64,000 nucleotides of DNA from Prochilodus magdalenae (lineage: Eukaryota; Chordata; Actinopteri; Characiformes; Prochilodontidae): contig JAMWET010003585.1 of the NCBI GenBank assembly GCA_024036415.1, positions 210,001 to 274,000 on the forward strand, in the 5' to 3' direction. Positions 46,091 through 57,648 of the stretch are shown here, in pieces. The position numbers were made by a program, and so were the translations under genes. Numbering within the stretch: the stretch's first letter is position 1; each line of letters opens with the position of its first letter. The notes beneath the pieces were generated by a model. It was not told the origin of the DNA. It was given only the letters and a program-made list of their open reading frames with translations, and ran no database searches.

Positions 46091-46922
46091 GGAGTGTGCA
46101 TCCAACTATCTGTTGCTGCTCACCTCTCTTGTTCCCTTCTGGTGTTTTCCTGCACATCTTTTTGAATGATTTATTTTATACCTGTAATTGTGGCTCATCA
46201 ATCATCGTCAATCAAAACATGGCCTTCACGCATAATGCAGCTGGGTGTAGAATACTAATCAGACGGTATGGTATACTGCTTTGGCGAAGTGTTTTTGGTA
46301 GCAGTTCATGTGTATGAGTGTGAACCTGGTGTATGGTGGTAAGATGATTGATCTACTTTGTAAGGCCTATGTTCTTTGTTGTCACACTGTCAAGCAGAGG
46401 TGGTAGGAGCATCTGGGCAAGGTTAGCTCGTGGTGTTTACTATGTATAGAGGGGGCAAAGGGGTTCTGATCCAGACACTGAGCCCAAAGCATCTCTCGAT
46501 GTCTCTTTATGATTGAACTTTAAGGTGGGGGTGGTTTTCAATTGCTAAATGGGATTCTTTAAAGGTGTTACACAAGATCCCTCAGACGGTAATCATAGCT
46601 AAGGGGAAACGCTGGTGTACTGTTGTTTACCACAGTGTCTACAGGTTCTGCTGTGGTAAAAGTCCATCATATCCATGACAACGTTCTATCATTTGGTAAT
46701 CATTTAGGGAATATATACAGTAATTGCTAATATCTTCATAAGGGCACAGTTATATGCTTTGTAGTGAAGGTAGGATACAGGATGGAAAGGTTCGGCATAA
46801 GGCAGGAAATCACAACTTCATTTATCAATTTTCATTTATCATTTAATCATTATCATTTATCATTTAAAAATGCAGGATGGGGGAACATCCTGAGAAGTCA
46901 GGAGTCATATTTCTTTACGAGG
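46091..46922. other. No recognised feature
   Basis: A short 'catttatcattt' cluster near 46825-46868. Nothing else recognised. Confidence 0.35.
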
Positions 46923-46924
46923 TA

Positions 46925-47457
46925 CAGGGGTTGGACAATGAAACTGAAACACCTGGTCTTAGACCACAATCATTTATTAGTATGGTGCAGGCCCTCTTTT
47001 TGCGGCCAATACAGCGTCAGTTCGTCTTGGGAATGACATATACTGCGTCCTGCACAGTGGTCAGAGGGATTTTAAGCCATTCTCCTTGCAGGATAGTGGC
47101 CAGGTCACTACGTGATGCTGGTGGAGGTTCATCCTTCTTGGTGGTATGCTGACATTACCCTGGATACCGTGGCTCTTGATACATCACAAAGACTTGCTGT
47201 CTTGGTCACAGATGCGCCAGCAAGACGTGCACCAACAATCTGTCCTCTTTTGAACTCTGGTATGTCACCCATAATGTTGTGTGCATTGCAGTATTTTGAG
47301 CAGAACTGTGCTCTTACCTGCTAACTAAACCTTCACACTCTGCTCTTACTGGTGCAATGTGCAATTAATGAAGATTGGCCACCAGGCTGGTCCAGTTTAG
47401 CCATGAGACCTCCCACACTAAAATGACAGGTGTTTCAGTTTCATTGTCCAACCCCTG
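46925..47457 (-). mobile_element. Family A Tc1-like deletion derivative, copy 7
   Basis: A 533-bp element with TA at 46923-46924 and 47458-47459 and complete inverted ends. The minus-strand helix-turn-helix frame is intact through to the family-wide stop. Confidence 0.93.
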
Positions 47458-47459
47458 TA

Positions 47460-48269
47460 CATGCAGGCTGTTTGAGGACATGGGGTTAAAAATAGAAACA
47501 GAGGTGTTTTATTTTGATGTCTGGCTTGGTCAGTTGGTGTCACTAAGTCACAAGAGAACTTACCATTAGCAGTTAATCTAGAACATCTAAATGCTGAGGC
47601 TAACTGACTGACTGTCCCCTAAATCAGTTCTGATAACCTGTTACTCCACTTACTACACATGTGAATATGTCAGAATATACCATCTCACCATAAATCAGTA
47701 TATTCATACTTTCATACAATATATTCAATACTGATGTATGGCTTATATAACAAGTTTGCCTCCCCCTGTCTGTAAAATCAGTGTCCACTGGCCCTTGTGC
47801 ATGTCAATCTGTCCATCACCTGACAAAGGAGGTGGGCTTTATTCAAGTTCAACTACAGCGTTTATCAGTCAGTATAGAGCAGAGCAAAGTAAAGCTTCCC
47901 ACGGCTTCAAATAAGACCTCTCTTTTAACAAAGACATGTGTGATTATGACATGGCTGCTAACAACCTTTCATTTCTCTGCTACAGTTCCTTGATTTCATG
48001 GTTGCAGCTGTGAAGCTTTGGCAGGTTAACTCAACCCACATACATGATTTTCATCAGCACAGAGCCTTACACTGATAGAAACTGTAGAAATACAACCACA
48101 ATAAACAACATTTACAACAATATTTACCATCAACACTGCAGTCAAAGTCGGGGCAATACAGCTTATACATTTAGCTTTCTGAACACCTCCAGTACATAGC
48201 CATATCCTCAGCTTCTCACACTGGCTTATAGCCTTAAGGGAACATTTGACCTCCCTTAAAAATAGGAAA
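47460..48269. other. No recognised feature
   Basis: No repeat ends, tandem units or coding motifs recognised. Confidence 0.35.
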
Positions 48270-48497
48270 AATGTCCAGAAGGCCTGGTGTCATTCCACCT
48301 CCACCCCTACTGCACAATCTGCAGGAGCTGAGTGAGAATATAAACTGCACAGGGCGCCATTAGGAACCTCTATAACTCCATGCTGAGACGTCTGCAGGTT
48401 GCATTTGCAAATATAGCGGCCGGATGCCACACTGAGAGACTCTTTTCCTCATTTCCTCTTTTCCTCCTCTTTTATCTTCCTTCCAAATAGCATACTG
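48270..48497 (+). mobile_element. Family C Tc1-like element, copy 10 (3' fragment)
   Basis: 'tccagaaggcctggtgtcat' through 'ttatcttccttccaaatagc', so only the C-terminal and 3' non-coding parts. The SINE at 48501 begins immediately after, suggesting it inserted into this copy and that the 3' terminus was then lost. Confidence 0.75.
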
Positions 48498-48500
48498 TTG

Positions 48501-48722
48501 TCCCTGGTAGTCTAGTGGCTAGGATTTGGCGCTCTCACCGCCGTAGCCCAGGTTCGATTCCCGGTCAAGGAAGCCGTGTCTTATGGTTGGGCTGAGTGAC
48601 TTTGCTGTGCTACGCCAATAAGAGTCCGTGGGCAAGACTCCTAACACTACATTGGCCTACCTGTAATATGATTAACCTTGTAAGTCGCTCTGGATAAGAG
48701 TGTCAGCTAAATGCTGTAAATG
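48501..48722 (+). mobile_element. tRNA-Glu-derived SINE
   Basis: Bases 48501-48572 closely match eukaryotic tRNA-Glu(CUC): A box TAGTCTAGTGGCTAGGAT, anticodon CTC within 'gcgctctcaccgc', B box GGTTCGATTCC. About seven differences from the usual gene, including a mismatch in the acceptor stem, plus the following SINE body argue against a functional tRNA. The body (48580-48720) is the same as in 5500-5641 and ends 'taagtcgctctggataagag'. Confidence 0.88.
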
Positions 48723-49207
48723 CAATGCATCATGTAATATGCTTATCTTTAGTCATCCAAACTGCTTTGATAGGATCTAATAGTAGGCCTGAAATGAGGC
48801 CTAGAGAAACCTGAGTAACTAGATGACTAAAAATCACTGATTCAAACTTCATGCATCAAAATGTTGTGTAATCCATTCAGTTATATACAGCTCTCTGTGT
48901 TTCAGGTAAGTTATTATTGCTGTTATTGATGTTATTGTAATTGTCGCACAACACACTTGCATGGTGGGCTTGTGACGTGAAGAAGACATGAGTTGAAAAT
49001 AGCTACAGATATCGTACCAAGTTTGGATCATTATAAGATGAATAAATTAAAAACTCTATACAGTCCGTTTATAGTCAAACTGAACTGGGCTTCCACAATA
49101 ACAAAACAAAGGTGCCATAGTACATCAGCAGAAGGCATTCAATTGATGCACCCAATCCACAGAGCATACACAAGGTAGCATTAACGTTAGCATTTAGCCT
49201 ATATCGG
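48723..49207. other. No recognised feature
   Basis: Nothing assignable. Confidence 0.35.
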
Positions 49208-49560
49208 TAATGACTGCTAACTGAGTAATGAAGGAATGTTAATTATGGCTATATGTAATAGGCAGTTAATATAGTAATTCAATAAATTCAGTATGACTGC
49301 TAAAAGAGATAAAGGCTACTAATGAAGGAATGTAAAATATGGCTGTATGTAATGGGTAGTTAAGAACATTATTCAATATGACTGCTAATGGAAACTAGGG
49401 TATGTACTGAATGTATGTTAATTATGGCTATATGTAATACGTAGTTAATACCGTAATTAAATATGACTGCTAATTAAAATGAAGGCTAGTAATGCATGTT
49501 AATTATGGCTACGTCTAAGATCTAATTAAGAACCTAAATCAATATGGCAATAAGTTAGCT
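49208..49560. repeat. Degenerate ~84-bp tandem repeat, about four units
   Basis: The words 'atgactgcta' recur at 49210, 49293, 49378 and 49463, each followed by 'ttaattatggctatatgtaa'-like and 'agttaa' words. A fifth partial unit starts at 49543 ('tatggcaataag'). Periods are 84, 85, 85 and 81 bases. Confidence 0.82.
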
Positions 49561-49979
49561 AAGCTTTGCCTTCATGTTATTATTAAGATGATAGTCACGC
49601 ATGCACACAAGCACCCCGCACACACACCTGCCTCCTTTACAGTCAAGCATAAAAACCCCAGAAAGCAAAATATCAGGTTGAGTAAGTGGCAATCGAAGCT
49701 GAAAATGGACCAATACAACACAGCAGGTATATTCGTTTAGTTTGATTGCAGTGAGTCAGGTCAGCAGGTCCTCGTCTAAATGCGCTAAATGGGTTTAGTC
49801 TTGTTATATTTACCATTGCTCTATAATACATCACACATGTTTCTTATCCAATTCATTTATAGAATAATTTGTGCTCAGTAATTACTAAACACTCAGGAGC
49901 TGTAGCCCTATCTAAATAGGCCATATTCAGCAGGGTTATTGTAGTGAACTAGAACTGTTACTGAAACACAAAGTAGCAG

Positions 49980-50400
49980 TTACATTTACATATGAGGCAT
50001 TTAGCAGACCCTCTTATCCAGAGCTATTACAGACGTGCTTAGTGATCCGTCAGATAATGTTTCCCAGCTAGTATAAGAAGGTTAGAGTCTAAAACTCACA
50101 ATGAGCTCAGACACTGCCTGTGTCAGACAAGGGCCTGTGCCATATATTTATAGGCATAAGTGCACTACCTGGCAACCCAACCCAGCACTGATACCTAGAG
50201 AGAACAATATACAGACATAGATAAGCATAAGTACACTACCTGGCAACCCAGCCTAGCACTCATACCATGAGAGAAGTAAGGTTATGGTCAGTATAAGTGC
50301 AAAAATAAAGTATTTCAACCTACACATATACCCCACACATCTACTAGTGCTCACTCAACTAAGTGCTTTACAAAGAGATGGGTCTTCAGCCTGCGACTGA
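49980..50400 (-). repeat. Interspersed fish repeat with SINE/LINE-type end
   Basis: 'ggcatttagcagaccctctt' then 'atccagagctattacagacg' is the reverse complement of the fish SINE/LINE tail family. The right end holds 'taagtgctttacaaagagat' and 'gggtcttcagcctg', another familiar fish repeat motif. A ~60-bp word block (cactacctggcaaccca) is tandemly duplicated at 50163 and 50233. Confidence 0.55.
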
Positions 50401-51083
50401 AGATACAGTTACTAAATGTGCTTGAAATAACTGAAATAAAAGCAATGACAACAACAAAACTAACTAAAACTGAGAAGAGGTGCAGATAAAAACAACTTGA
50501 ATTTAGCAGTTTCAGCTCAGTCTACTGTGGTATTTGTTTTATTTCGCTTTTGTCAAGTACCCATTTTGTCATATACCTATTATCCCAGTAGCATTTATCA
50601 TAATACCTTAATAAACACTAAAACAAGTTTTCAAAATATAAAGCTAAAGTTACACCAGTGATAAACTCTTTAACTAACTAGAATGCAACTAAAATCCAAA
50701 ATTTAAATTGAAACTCTAATTTAGAAAACTAAATGAAAATGAAAATCTAATGAAATAGTAATAAGTAGTAGGCTAATGGAAATGGCTGGTATACAGGGAG
50801 ATCTATAGATATTGGAATTTTGACACAAAACAGATATTGACATATTTACCCATCTTCCACAGCCTATAGGAGTTCAAATGAAATCATCAAAATGAGCAAA
50901 ATGCAGACTTTCAGGTTCGAATTGAGAGTATTTACATGTAAACTGGGTGATTTGGTTGTAAATACCTTTTGATCCCCATTTTTAGGAATTCAAAAGTAAT
51001 GAGCCAATTAACTGCTCAGCTGCCTGTGAATGTGTTTGTGCTGTTGCTGTATTATTTTGCTTAGAAGTGCACAGATGAAATAA
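50401..51083. other. No recognised feature
   Basis: A-rich sequence with no repeat ends or coding motifs recognised. Confidence 0.35.
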
Positions 51084-51088
51084 ACTGC

Positions 51089-51540
51089 TGTAATGGTGGC
51101 AGGCCAGACACAGGGGTTGGATCCATAGTAGGATTTATTAGCCAACTCAACGCAGCAGAAAACACACAAACAGAAATAGTCCAAAGAAAGTAACGCCCAG
51201 AAGAAGTCCAAAAACCAAAGCTAAAGTCTCAAAATTCAAACGCTCAGAAGATCTCCAAAAATACAAAACGAAGGTCCAGAACAGAGGGAGTATTCTGAAG
51301 GCACAACAAACAGGGAATTACAGATGGTGGTTAATGCTCCACAAACACCTAGGAAGGGGAAGGCCAGTTTAAAGGGGAGGATAATTATTAGGGATGAGCA
51401 GCAGGTGAGAGGGGACAGGTGCGGGAGGGGCTAGGTGAGAGGGAGCAGGCGCGAAAATCCTTCAGAACTCCGGCGAGTTGGACCTCTGGTGGCCGGCGTG
51501 AGAAGTGTCCCAGGAGTGCCCCTCCTGGGACGGCCTGACA
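51089..51540 (-). mobile_element. Solo LTR with perfect 5-bp target duplication
   Basis: On the minus strand it begins TGTCAGGCCGTCCCAGG and ends GCCACCATTACA. ACTGC flanks both sides (51084-51088 and 51541-51545). AATAAA lies about 45 bases before the 3' end on the minus strand, fixing the orientation. No internal retroelement sequence is present. Different sequence from the LTRs at 15689 and 53008. Confidence 0.9.
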
Positions 51541-51715
51541 ACTGCATGAAGCATACTTACAAAGAGGGACGCTCTGGTGAGCTTGGTATCACCAACAGAT
51601 CTGGAATGCAACGGTAAACAACAGAACAAAAAACAGGAAGACAGATGAGAGTTCGGATGAGTCAAACACCAAATCGTAGCAGAGTAATGGGTAAAGAAGC
51701 GTATGGAGAAAAAAA

Positions 51716-52235
51716 AGAAAGGAACTACTCATGATCCAAAGCATACCACCTCATCTGTGAAGCATGGTGGAGGTAGTGTTAAGGTGTAAGCATGGCTGCC
51801 ATTAGAACAGAGCAGAAGCAGAGCAGAAGAAACAGTAAAGTCCTATAGGACTATATTATCTGCTCAGGTTCAGACTCAGCTCATTGGACAGTGTTTGGTA
51901 GTGCAGATGGACAAACACTGGAAGCGTAATGCAAAAACTGAGTAGCACAGTAGTGGAATGTTCCGCAGTGGCCAAGTCAATATCCCGACCACAATCTAAT
52001 CAGGCATGCACATTTCACTTCCAGAAGGCAAACTGATGCCCCAAGAACAAGCAAGAACTGAACAGCTGCAAGCCTAAAGGCCTGGCCGAGCATCACAAGG
52101 GAAGAGACCCAGCATCTTGTGATGTTTGTGTGTTCCAGATTTCAGACAGTCATTGATGACAAAGGATCTGAAAACAGCTATCAGTGACTTCATTTATAAC
52201 TCTGTTGTCTGTCATCTGACTCCTAATTAAACATT
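51716..52235 (+). pseudogene. Decayed Tc1-like transposase (third lineage)
   Basis: Plus-strand translation with frameshifts and stops: HTTSSVKHGGGSVKVWACMAA, then after damaged sequence WNVPQWPSQYPDHNLIRHA, LKAWPSITREETQHLVM and VIDDKG near the end. The order matches a widespread fish Tc1 transposase ([33 protein letters not shown]). The catalytic Glu in IEHA is read here as Arg (IRHA), and the middle block with the second Asp is unrecognisable. Confidence 0.82.
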
Positions 52236-52339
52236 TTGTGCCCCAAAGAACACATGAGGCTTTGCCCGGTTACTTTGTAATTGACACCATTGATTATAAA
52301 GGTTCATTGTGTGTCTAATACTGTACTTTTTGCCAAACA

Positions 52340-53341
52340 TACACTCATCATCAAAAGGACAGCTGCACCCAGAAGGAAGTGTGGGGTTGCAGTGCTGTTG
52401 GGAAGGAAGATAAAGGTTACCAGGAACAATAAATGGTAATGACTTTAGACTGATATGGGTAATATTTATTGAGCTACACATACAGAAGTAGTGTCTCTCA
52501 GTATGGCGTTGAGACACCAGGTTTGCTAACGCAACATCCAGACATCTTGGCTTAGAGTTGCAGAGGTTCCTACTGGTGTCCTGTGATAATCCATCTTCAA
52601 TATTCTCACACAATTCCTGCAGATGGTGCGGTAGGGGTGGAGGTGGAGCGACACCAGGCCTTCTAGAGGCGCTGACCACGAATTCATTGGTCAACTCCAC
52701 GAAGACAAAAGCGTGACTCATCACTGAAGATGAACACGCTGCCATTCTGAGTCACTCTATGACAGCCTGGCACGACAACACCGCAGTCTTTGGTGACGGT
52801 GACGTAGTGGTAAGGGCAGTCATTGGAACAGTCTACGTGCGTGTAGTCCTGCATCGTGCAGTCGTCTGCCAATGGTGCTGGAGCTTACAGGATGGCTCAT
52901 GAAGGACAACACTGCTGACAATGTCTGCAGTCATGGTTGTAGGGTCAGTCAGGTAGAAAGGCCCTTCCTTGCTCTTTTGCTTGTCTCACAATGTCAAACC
53001 TACCCACTGGAAGGGTGAAAAGGTGCGGTGCAGGTGCCAGACCCGGGAAAATGCACTGGTCCCGGGACTTTCTAAAGACACACGCCCAGGACACACTGCA
53101 TGCGGGGTAGAAGTGGCGTTTATTGGCCCAAGTAACCACACATCTCACCATTACTGGCCGGAGTAACTTAGAAGCAACTTAGTGCTAGCTCCTTCGTCCC
53201 GCGCAGAGAGCTAGAACTCAGCGCACATGCGCAATAGTCAAGAGCACGTAATCAACCGTTACACCACCAATTTTTATTTCTGTTGGCTGATTCCTTCTGG
53301 GTCCATCTATGTGTGGAACTATTCTTATGATGATGAGTGTA
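52340..53341 (-). mobile_element. Family C Tc1-like element, copy 11, interrupted by a solo LTR
   Basis: Both termini are well preserved: 'tacactcatcatcaaaagga' at the left and 'attcttatgatgatgagtgt' at the right. The minus strand carries RRPGVAPPPPLPHHLQELCE, DGLSQDTSRNL and, in another frame, the first-Asp region SDESRFCLRGVDQ. Removing the 256-bp LTR plus one target copy leaves ~742 bp. It is one of the best local references for family C ends. Confidence 0.88.
53008..53263 (-). mobile_element. Solo LTR with 4-bp target duplication inside family C
   Basis: On the minus strand it begins TGTAACGGTTGATTACG and ends TTTTCACCCTTCCA. CCAC flanks both sides (53004-53007 and 53264-53267). Removal restores the family C word 'cctacccaccaa'. 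AATAAA lies on the minus strand near 53120. It is short for an LTR, with no internal sequence. Confidence 0.85.
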
Positions 53342-54099
53342 TTTTCATTTTTGGTATTGAGACTTGAGAATTTGTGGAATTTACTTTGTTGTTGTTTGGA
53401 ACAGAAGGGTGACATTTGACAATTCTAATGGTAGTTATTCCAGAAATTCCTGTCCTAGTGCATATACAATATCCAGGATAAGAAACTGGACTGATAAGCA
53501 GGTTTGAAGACCTCTGGTTTAGGATCTGAGTATTCCTCTTCTAGCCACAATGAAATAGAAACTGGAGGGAGAAATGGAAGGTGGGAAATAGTTAACTACT
53601 GTCGCAGCCATAATTGGGGAAAATTGGGGAAGATTACTCTCTAAAAGGAATGCTAATGAATGCAGTACATTAATGCATGCTGAAACTCTGGTCCCCCAGT
53701 GGTGAGTCCTACTACCGGGAAGAGAGTTCCAGTACCATATGCTGTCCATTCCCTGCAGCCTCAAAACGCACAACTGGCTCTCACTGAAGAATCCTCATCC
53801 ACTCTACTGCTAAATGCTGTACCAGCCAAGCATGTTGAGCTTTTCAACCGTACTGCATGTCTTCATTTTCAGAAAGATGGAGCAACCTTATGTTCGAGGT
53901 ATTTTCCTTTTAGGCTGCTGGAAAGGGCCAGAGCTATAGCCACTGGGGTTGGCTGTGAATAAACTAAAATGAATACGTCACTAAGACAACTAGAAAGCTA
54001 ACGTTTCTGGATAAACTGAAAGTTGACTTGAAGAAGACAGTAATTACGTCTTCGGACTGTCGAGAGATCCGTATTATTTTACTAGCATCATGTAAATGT
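53342..54099. other. No recognised feature
   Basis: The plus frame at 53699-53962 has no recognisable domain. No repeat ends seen. Confidence 0.35.
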
Positions 54100-54815
54100 G
54101 AAGGCTCTTTATGATCAGTGGGCCATATTCATTGAGCCACATATACAGGAGTAGGAGCCGCCATGTTTGCTAATGCACCATGGAGTTGTTGAGGTTCTTA
54201 ATGGCATCCTGTGATAATCCATCCAAAATCTGAGTGACACCAGGCCTTCTGGACAACCAACCGTTGTTACATCTTGGTGCTGACCACAGTGCCTCCACAC
54301 ACGGGTTGGGGGCAGTCGTGGGCTGGAGGTTAGGGAACCAGCCTTGTGACCGGAGGGTCGCCGGTTCGATTCCCTGAACTGACAGTAACGACTGAGGTGC
54401 CCTTGAGCAAGGCACCTAACCCCCAATTGCTCCCCGGGCACCGTGGATAGGGCTGCCCACCGCTCCGGGTAAGTGTGCTCACTGCCCCCTAGTGAGTGTG
54501 TTTGTGGGTCTTTCACTTCACGGATGGGTTAAATGTGGAGACTAAATTTCCCCACTGTGGGACTAATAAGGGTATTTAAATTTAAATTGACCGTCTGCTG
54601 TTTGTGGTTTGGTGTCTCTACCAAGACAAAAGTGGAATGAATGTCTGCAATCGTGGCTGTTGGGTCAGTCAAGTACAGTGATAAGGCCCATCCTTGTTAA
54701 TGTCACATGTGCGGCTAAGCGTGAAAGTTCAACCATTTGCATGTCTCATTATGTCAAACCCACCCACCAAGTTTTATTCCTGTTGGTTGATTCCTTCTGG
54801 GTGCAGCTGCTTGTG
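54100..54815 (-). mobile_element. Family C Tc1-like element, copy 12, interrupted by a SINE
   Basis: Family words on the minus strand: 'attcattgagccacatatac', 'aggccttctgg', 'acaaaagtggaatgaatg', 'catgtctcattatgtcaaac' and the end 'gattccttctgggtgcagct'. The SINE splits it near 54305. The left terminus is missing. Confidence 0.78.
54308..54590 (+). mobile_element. tRNA-derived SINE, full length
   Basis: Head 'ggcagtcgtgggctggaggt' with an A-box-like segment, B box GGTTCGATTCC at 54362, body 'ggtgcccttgagcaaggcac', 'ccaattgctccccgggcacc' and 'tgctcactgccccctagtg', and 3' end 'cccactgtgggactaataag' followed by an AT-rich tail. This SINE type is common in ostariophysan fish (from memory). A fragment of its head lies at 41697. 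Confidence 0.85.
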
Positions 54816-55740
54816 TCTGGTCACTTGTTGCTCTGTCGTCTGCTTGTCTTAATGTAAGGGTAGAGTTCTATTAAAGTCCGGTTAGAGTATAGTTGATAAA
54901 TACAGGTGACAGTAGCTTTGATTTGCACCATGTTTTTTTTTATTCTTAACATCAGAAATGGAAAATGAAGGCGGGGTATGAAGATCAACAATATAGGCTA
55001 ACAAAAATCTGAATAACAATATCAAAACACTACAATGGAATTCAACTCCACATGGAATTAATGGAATAGCCCTGTAAACAAACAGAATGACATCATCTCC
55101 TGAAATAGCTGCTCCCCTCTGAATGGTTCCCACCCTGTAACCTTCTTGGTCTACATTCCTTCTTGAAAGCTTGAAACAAGTGGCTCCTCTTCTTGCTCTC
55201 TGCTTTTGGAGTGCTTTCATGTCTTTGAGTTTGAGGGGTTACGACTCCTCTCTCTGCGGAGGAGAAACAGCAGCCTCCCCAAACCCTTCCACACAGCCCC
55301 TCTTACACTCAAGTGCATGATTTAACCTGACTAGGAATGTTGCCACATGTCCCATTAGGTTTAGAAAATACGGGTTAAATGTGCTTTAGTGATATTCCTG
55401 GCAACGTTCCTTGTCCCACTTCAGGACACAGGGCCCCAGAGACCCCGTAATGCAACTGGAAAGGGTCAAAGAGTTTTAGAACTTTGCCCAAACTTCTATT
55501 TGTACTTTCGGCATGTCCTGTTCTTGTGCAAATGGAAACTGAAAATGGTTAATTTGGCTCATTTTATTCAGAGACAGTAACTTGGTTAATATCAAACGTG
55601 CATAATTTTCCTTTTCTGTGAATGTAGTTGATCAGCCAAGAGGTGTTTACTGTGTTTGGCCAACTGGAAGGCTCCTTCCACTTACACGGCTAATGTCTCC
55701 AACAACTAATAACAGGTCAAAGTCACCAGTTTATGTAATA
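54816..55740. other. No recognised feature
   Basis: Short frames without recognisable domains. No repeat ends seen. Confidence 0.35.
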
Positions 55741-56180
55741 TACAGTACCAGTCAAAAGCTTAGACACGGCTACTCATAGAAGGTTCCCCTGGTTTTTAGC
55801 TTAATGCTTTACTATAGAATAAATGGATGTTGTTGGATCCTAAAGACTCTACAGGCTTACACTTAACAGCTCCAGCGGATGATATATCCTGATATACCAC
55901 ATGTACTCTTGATGTAACACAGTATTATGCTTCTATATATTTTGTTGTACAAAGATTTAGAATAGAATTGCTCCAAAACAGCTTAGAGAATAATCTTGTC
56001 ATATAAAGCTCCACTGCAGGTTAAAAACGCTGATTTATCCACCTGTAAAATTACATTTAGGAGATGTTTAAGGTGGACTGTATAGTTCCATGACTGCTGT
56101 TTATGGTTTGGTGTCTTTGGTGTCACTTTTATTCTAAAGTAAAGCATTAAGATAAACATAAGGAGAACCTTCTATGAGTC
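55741..56180 (+). mobile_element. Family O non-autonomous element, copy 2 (3' truncated)
   Basis: Starts 'tacagtaccagtcaaaagct' and follows 20913-21963 (minus its family A insert) to 'aaggagaaccttctatgagt'. The last ~30 bases are replaced by a LINE fragment. Confidence 0.75.
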
Positions 56181-56400
56181 TACCTGCATTAAGAAGAACC
56201 TGTCCCACCCCATGTACCACTCTCTGAAAGCACTGGGCAGCTCCTTCAGTGCCCGGCTGCTGCACCCGCGGTGTGTGAAGGAGAGATACCGCATATCCGT
56301 CCTTTCGGCCGTCAGACTGTATAACATCCGCTGTCCTTAGTAGTCTATTTCTACACTAGTCCATTTCGACTATGTGCAATAAAAACTCAGGAATCTATAT
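56181..56400 (+). pseudogene. LINE 3' fragment with C-terminal coding
   Basis: 56185-56338 reads on the plus strand KKNLSHPMYHSLKALGSSF, then ARLLHPRCVKERYRISVL and RLYNIRCP before a TAG. This resembles the extreme C-terminus of a fish non-LTR retrotransposon protein. It is followed by 'tatgtgcaataaaaactcag'. The 5' part is missing. Confidence 0.6.
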
Positions 56401-56414
56401 ATCTCATTTATATA

Positions 56415-56705
56415 TGTAACGGGTTCGAACCCAGACCTGCCACGTGCAAGTCCAACGTAAACTTGAGAGGAACCCAAGTGCAGAGCAGAAAGGGAGCAGA
56501 CAACTGAACAGCAACTAGCAGTGGGATTCAAACCCACAAAATATTGTTCAGTAACTGTGGGGCGTTACCGCTACGCCACCCATGATGAAGTTGAGAAACA
56601 AAAACAGGTGGCAACTAAAAAGGCACGGGAAACAAACATGGCGGCCAGAAGAACAAAGGATTGTGGGGAGCTGGCGAGCACGTGGCAACAAACAGATAAA
56701 TCATT
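56415..56705 (-). mobile_element. Unclassified insert with tRNA-like motif
   Basis: Starts TGTAACGGGTTCGAACCC. On the minus strand it holds 'gtggcgtagcggtaacgcc' and GGTTTGAATCCC, similar to pol III A and B boxes. It separates LINE coding sequence from a LINE-type tail at 56706. It could be a tRNA-derived SINE or an LTR. Confidence 0.35.
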
Positions 56706-56763
56706 CCTGTTCTTTCCTCTGTGCTGCTGTAACATTGTAAATCTTATCTTATCTTATTAAACC
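56706..56763 (+). repeat. LINE-type 3' tail
   Basis: 'ctgtgctgctgtaacattgt' then repeated 'cttat' and 'taaacc', typical of fish LINE ends. Possibly the tail of the LINE at 56181. Confidence 0.5.
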
Positions 56764-56769
56764 TTGAAC

Positions 56770-57000
56770 TAGCACTCCTGGAATTATGCAGTCACCTTAC
56801 AAAACCTCCAAATGGAGCTTTAGAGGAGGATAAAACAGCTTTCTTACCCATCAGTGGAGTTTGATATAGCAGTTTTGGGCCGATCCTGTTGGTCTGTGCT
56901 TTATGAATATTCACACCATAAGCCTGTAGAGTCTTTAAGACAACCCAACACGTCCATTTAGTTGGGTCTGTCTAAACTTTTGACTGATACTGGTCAAAAC
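56770..57000 (-). repeat. Family O fragment, copy 3
   Basis: Ends 'ctaaacttttgactgatact', the inverted family O terminus. The interior resembles the first 165 bases of the window and 38470-38585. Confidence 0.6.
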
Positions 57001-57648
57001 CGGTGTCGCAGCTAACCTAACCGAACACTACATTCCAGATAAGTATGATTCCAGACAACTAGACTCCTGACTAAAACATTGCTTTGAAAACGTACAGTCT
57101 GGGTAATTCTATATATGCTACAAAAAGAAAAAGCCATTTGATTCAGTTCACATCACTGATTCTATCCGCATCATCTATCTTCTAATGCTTTGGAGGAGGT
57201 GAATGGGATTCTGCTCTTCTGTATGGCTGTAAAACATTATTATGCTTTCCAGATACAGCAATATATTCCCCAAGACTGTATGTAAAATTGAAAGTAACAC
57301 ACTCTGAATATTAAAACACCAATGTGCCAGTGAGTGTGATGTTTAGTTATCTACCTGTACATCTGTGTGTGTGGGGAAGCACTTCAGGACAGCACACCTG
57401 TTTTGATTAAAAATAAATGTGGAGAAAGCCAAAGGCAACAGTCGCACACAAAACAAGTTCAGGAAAAGTGCAAAGACAACACACCATCCACAGTAATGCA
57501 GTCTTAGAACCTGGACAAGACTCTTCAGTGTCGGTACGTCAGCAGAAGAGGTGCCTGAACTACAGTAGAGAGTTTTTGGTGTGAAGTAGAACCCTTCATA
57601 TGTACCATCAAATAGCAGTGCTACCAGGCCTCTTCACTTTAACCAATA
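57001..57648. other. No recognised feature
   Basis: Nothing assignable. Confidence 0.35.

Noticed and set aside
48501..48572. Functional tRNA-Glu gene
   Set aside because: About seven differences from the usual sequence, a mismatch in the acceptor stem, and a directly attached SINE body and tail show it is a SINE head.
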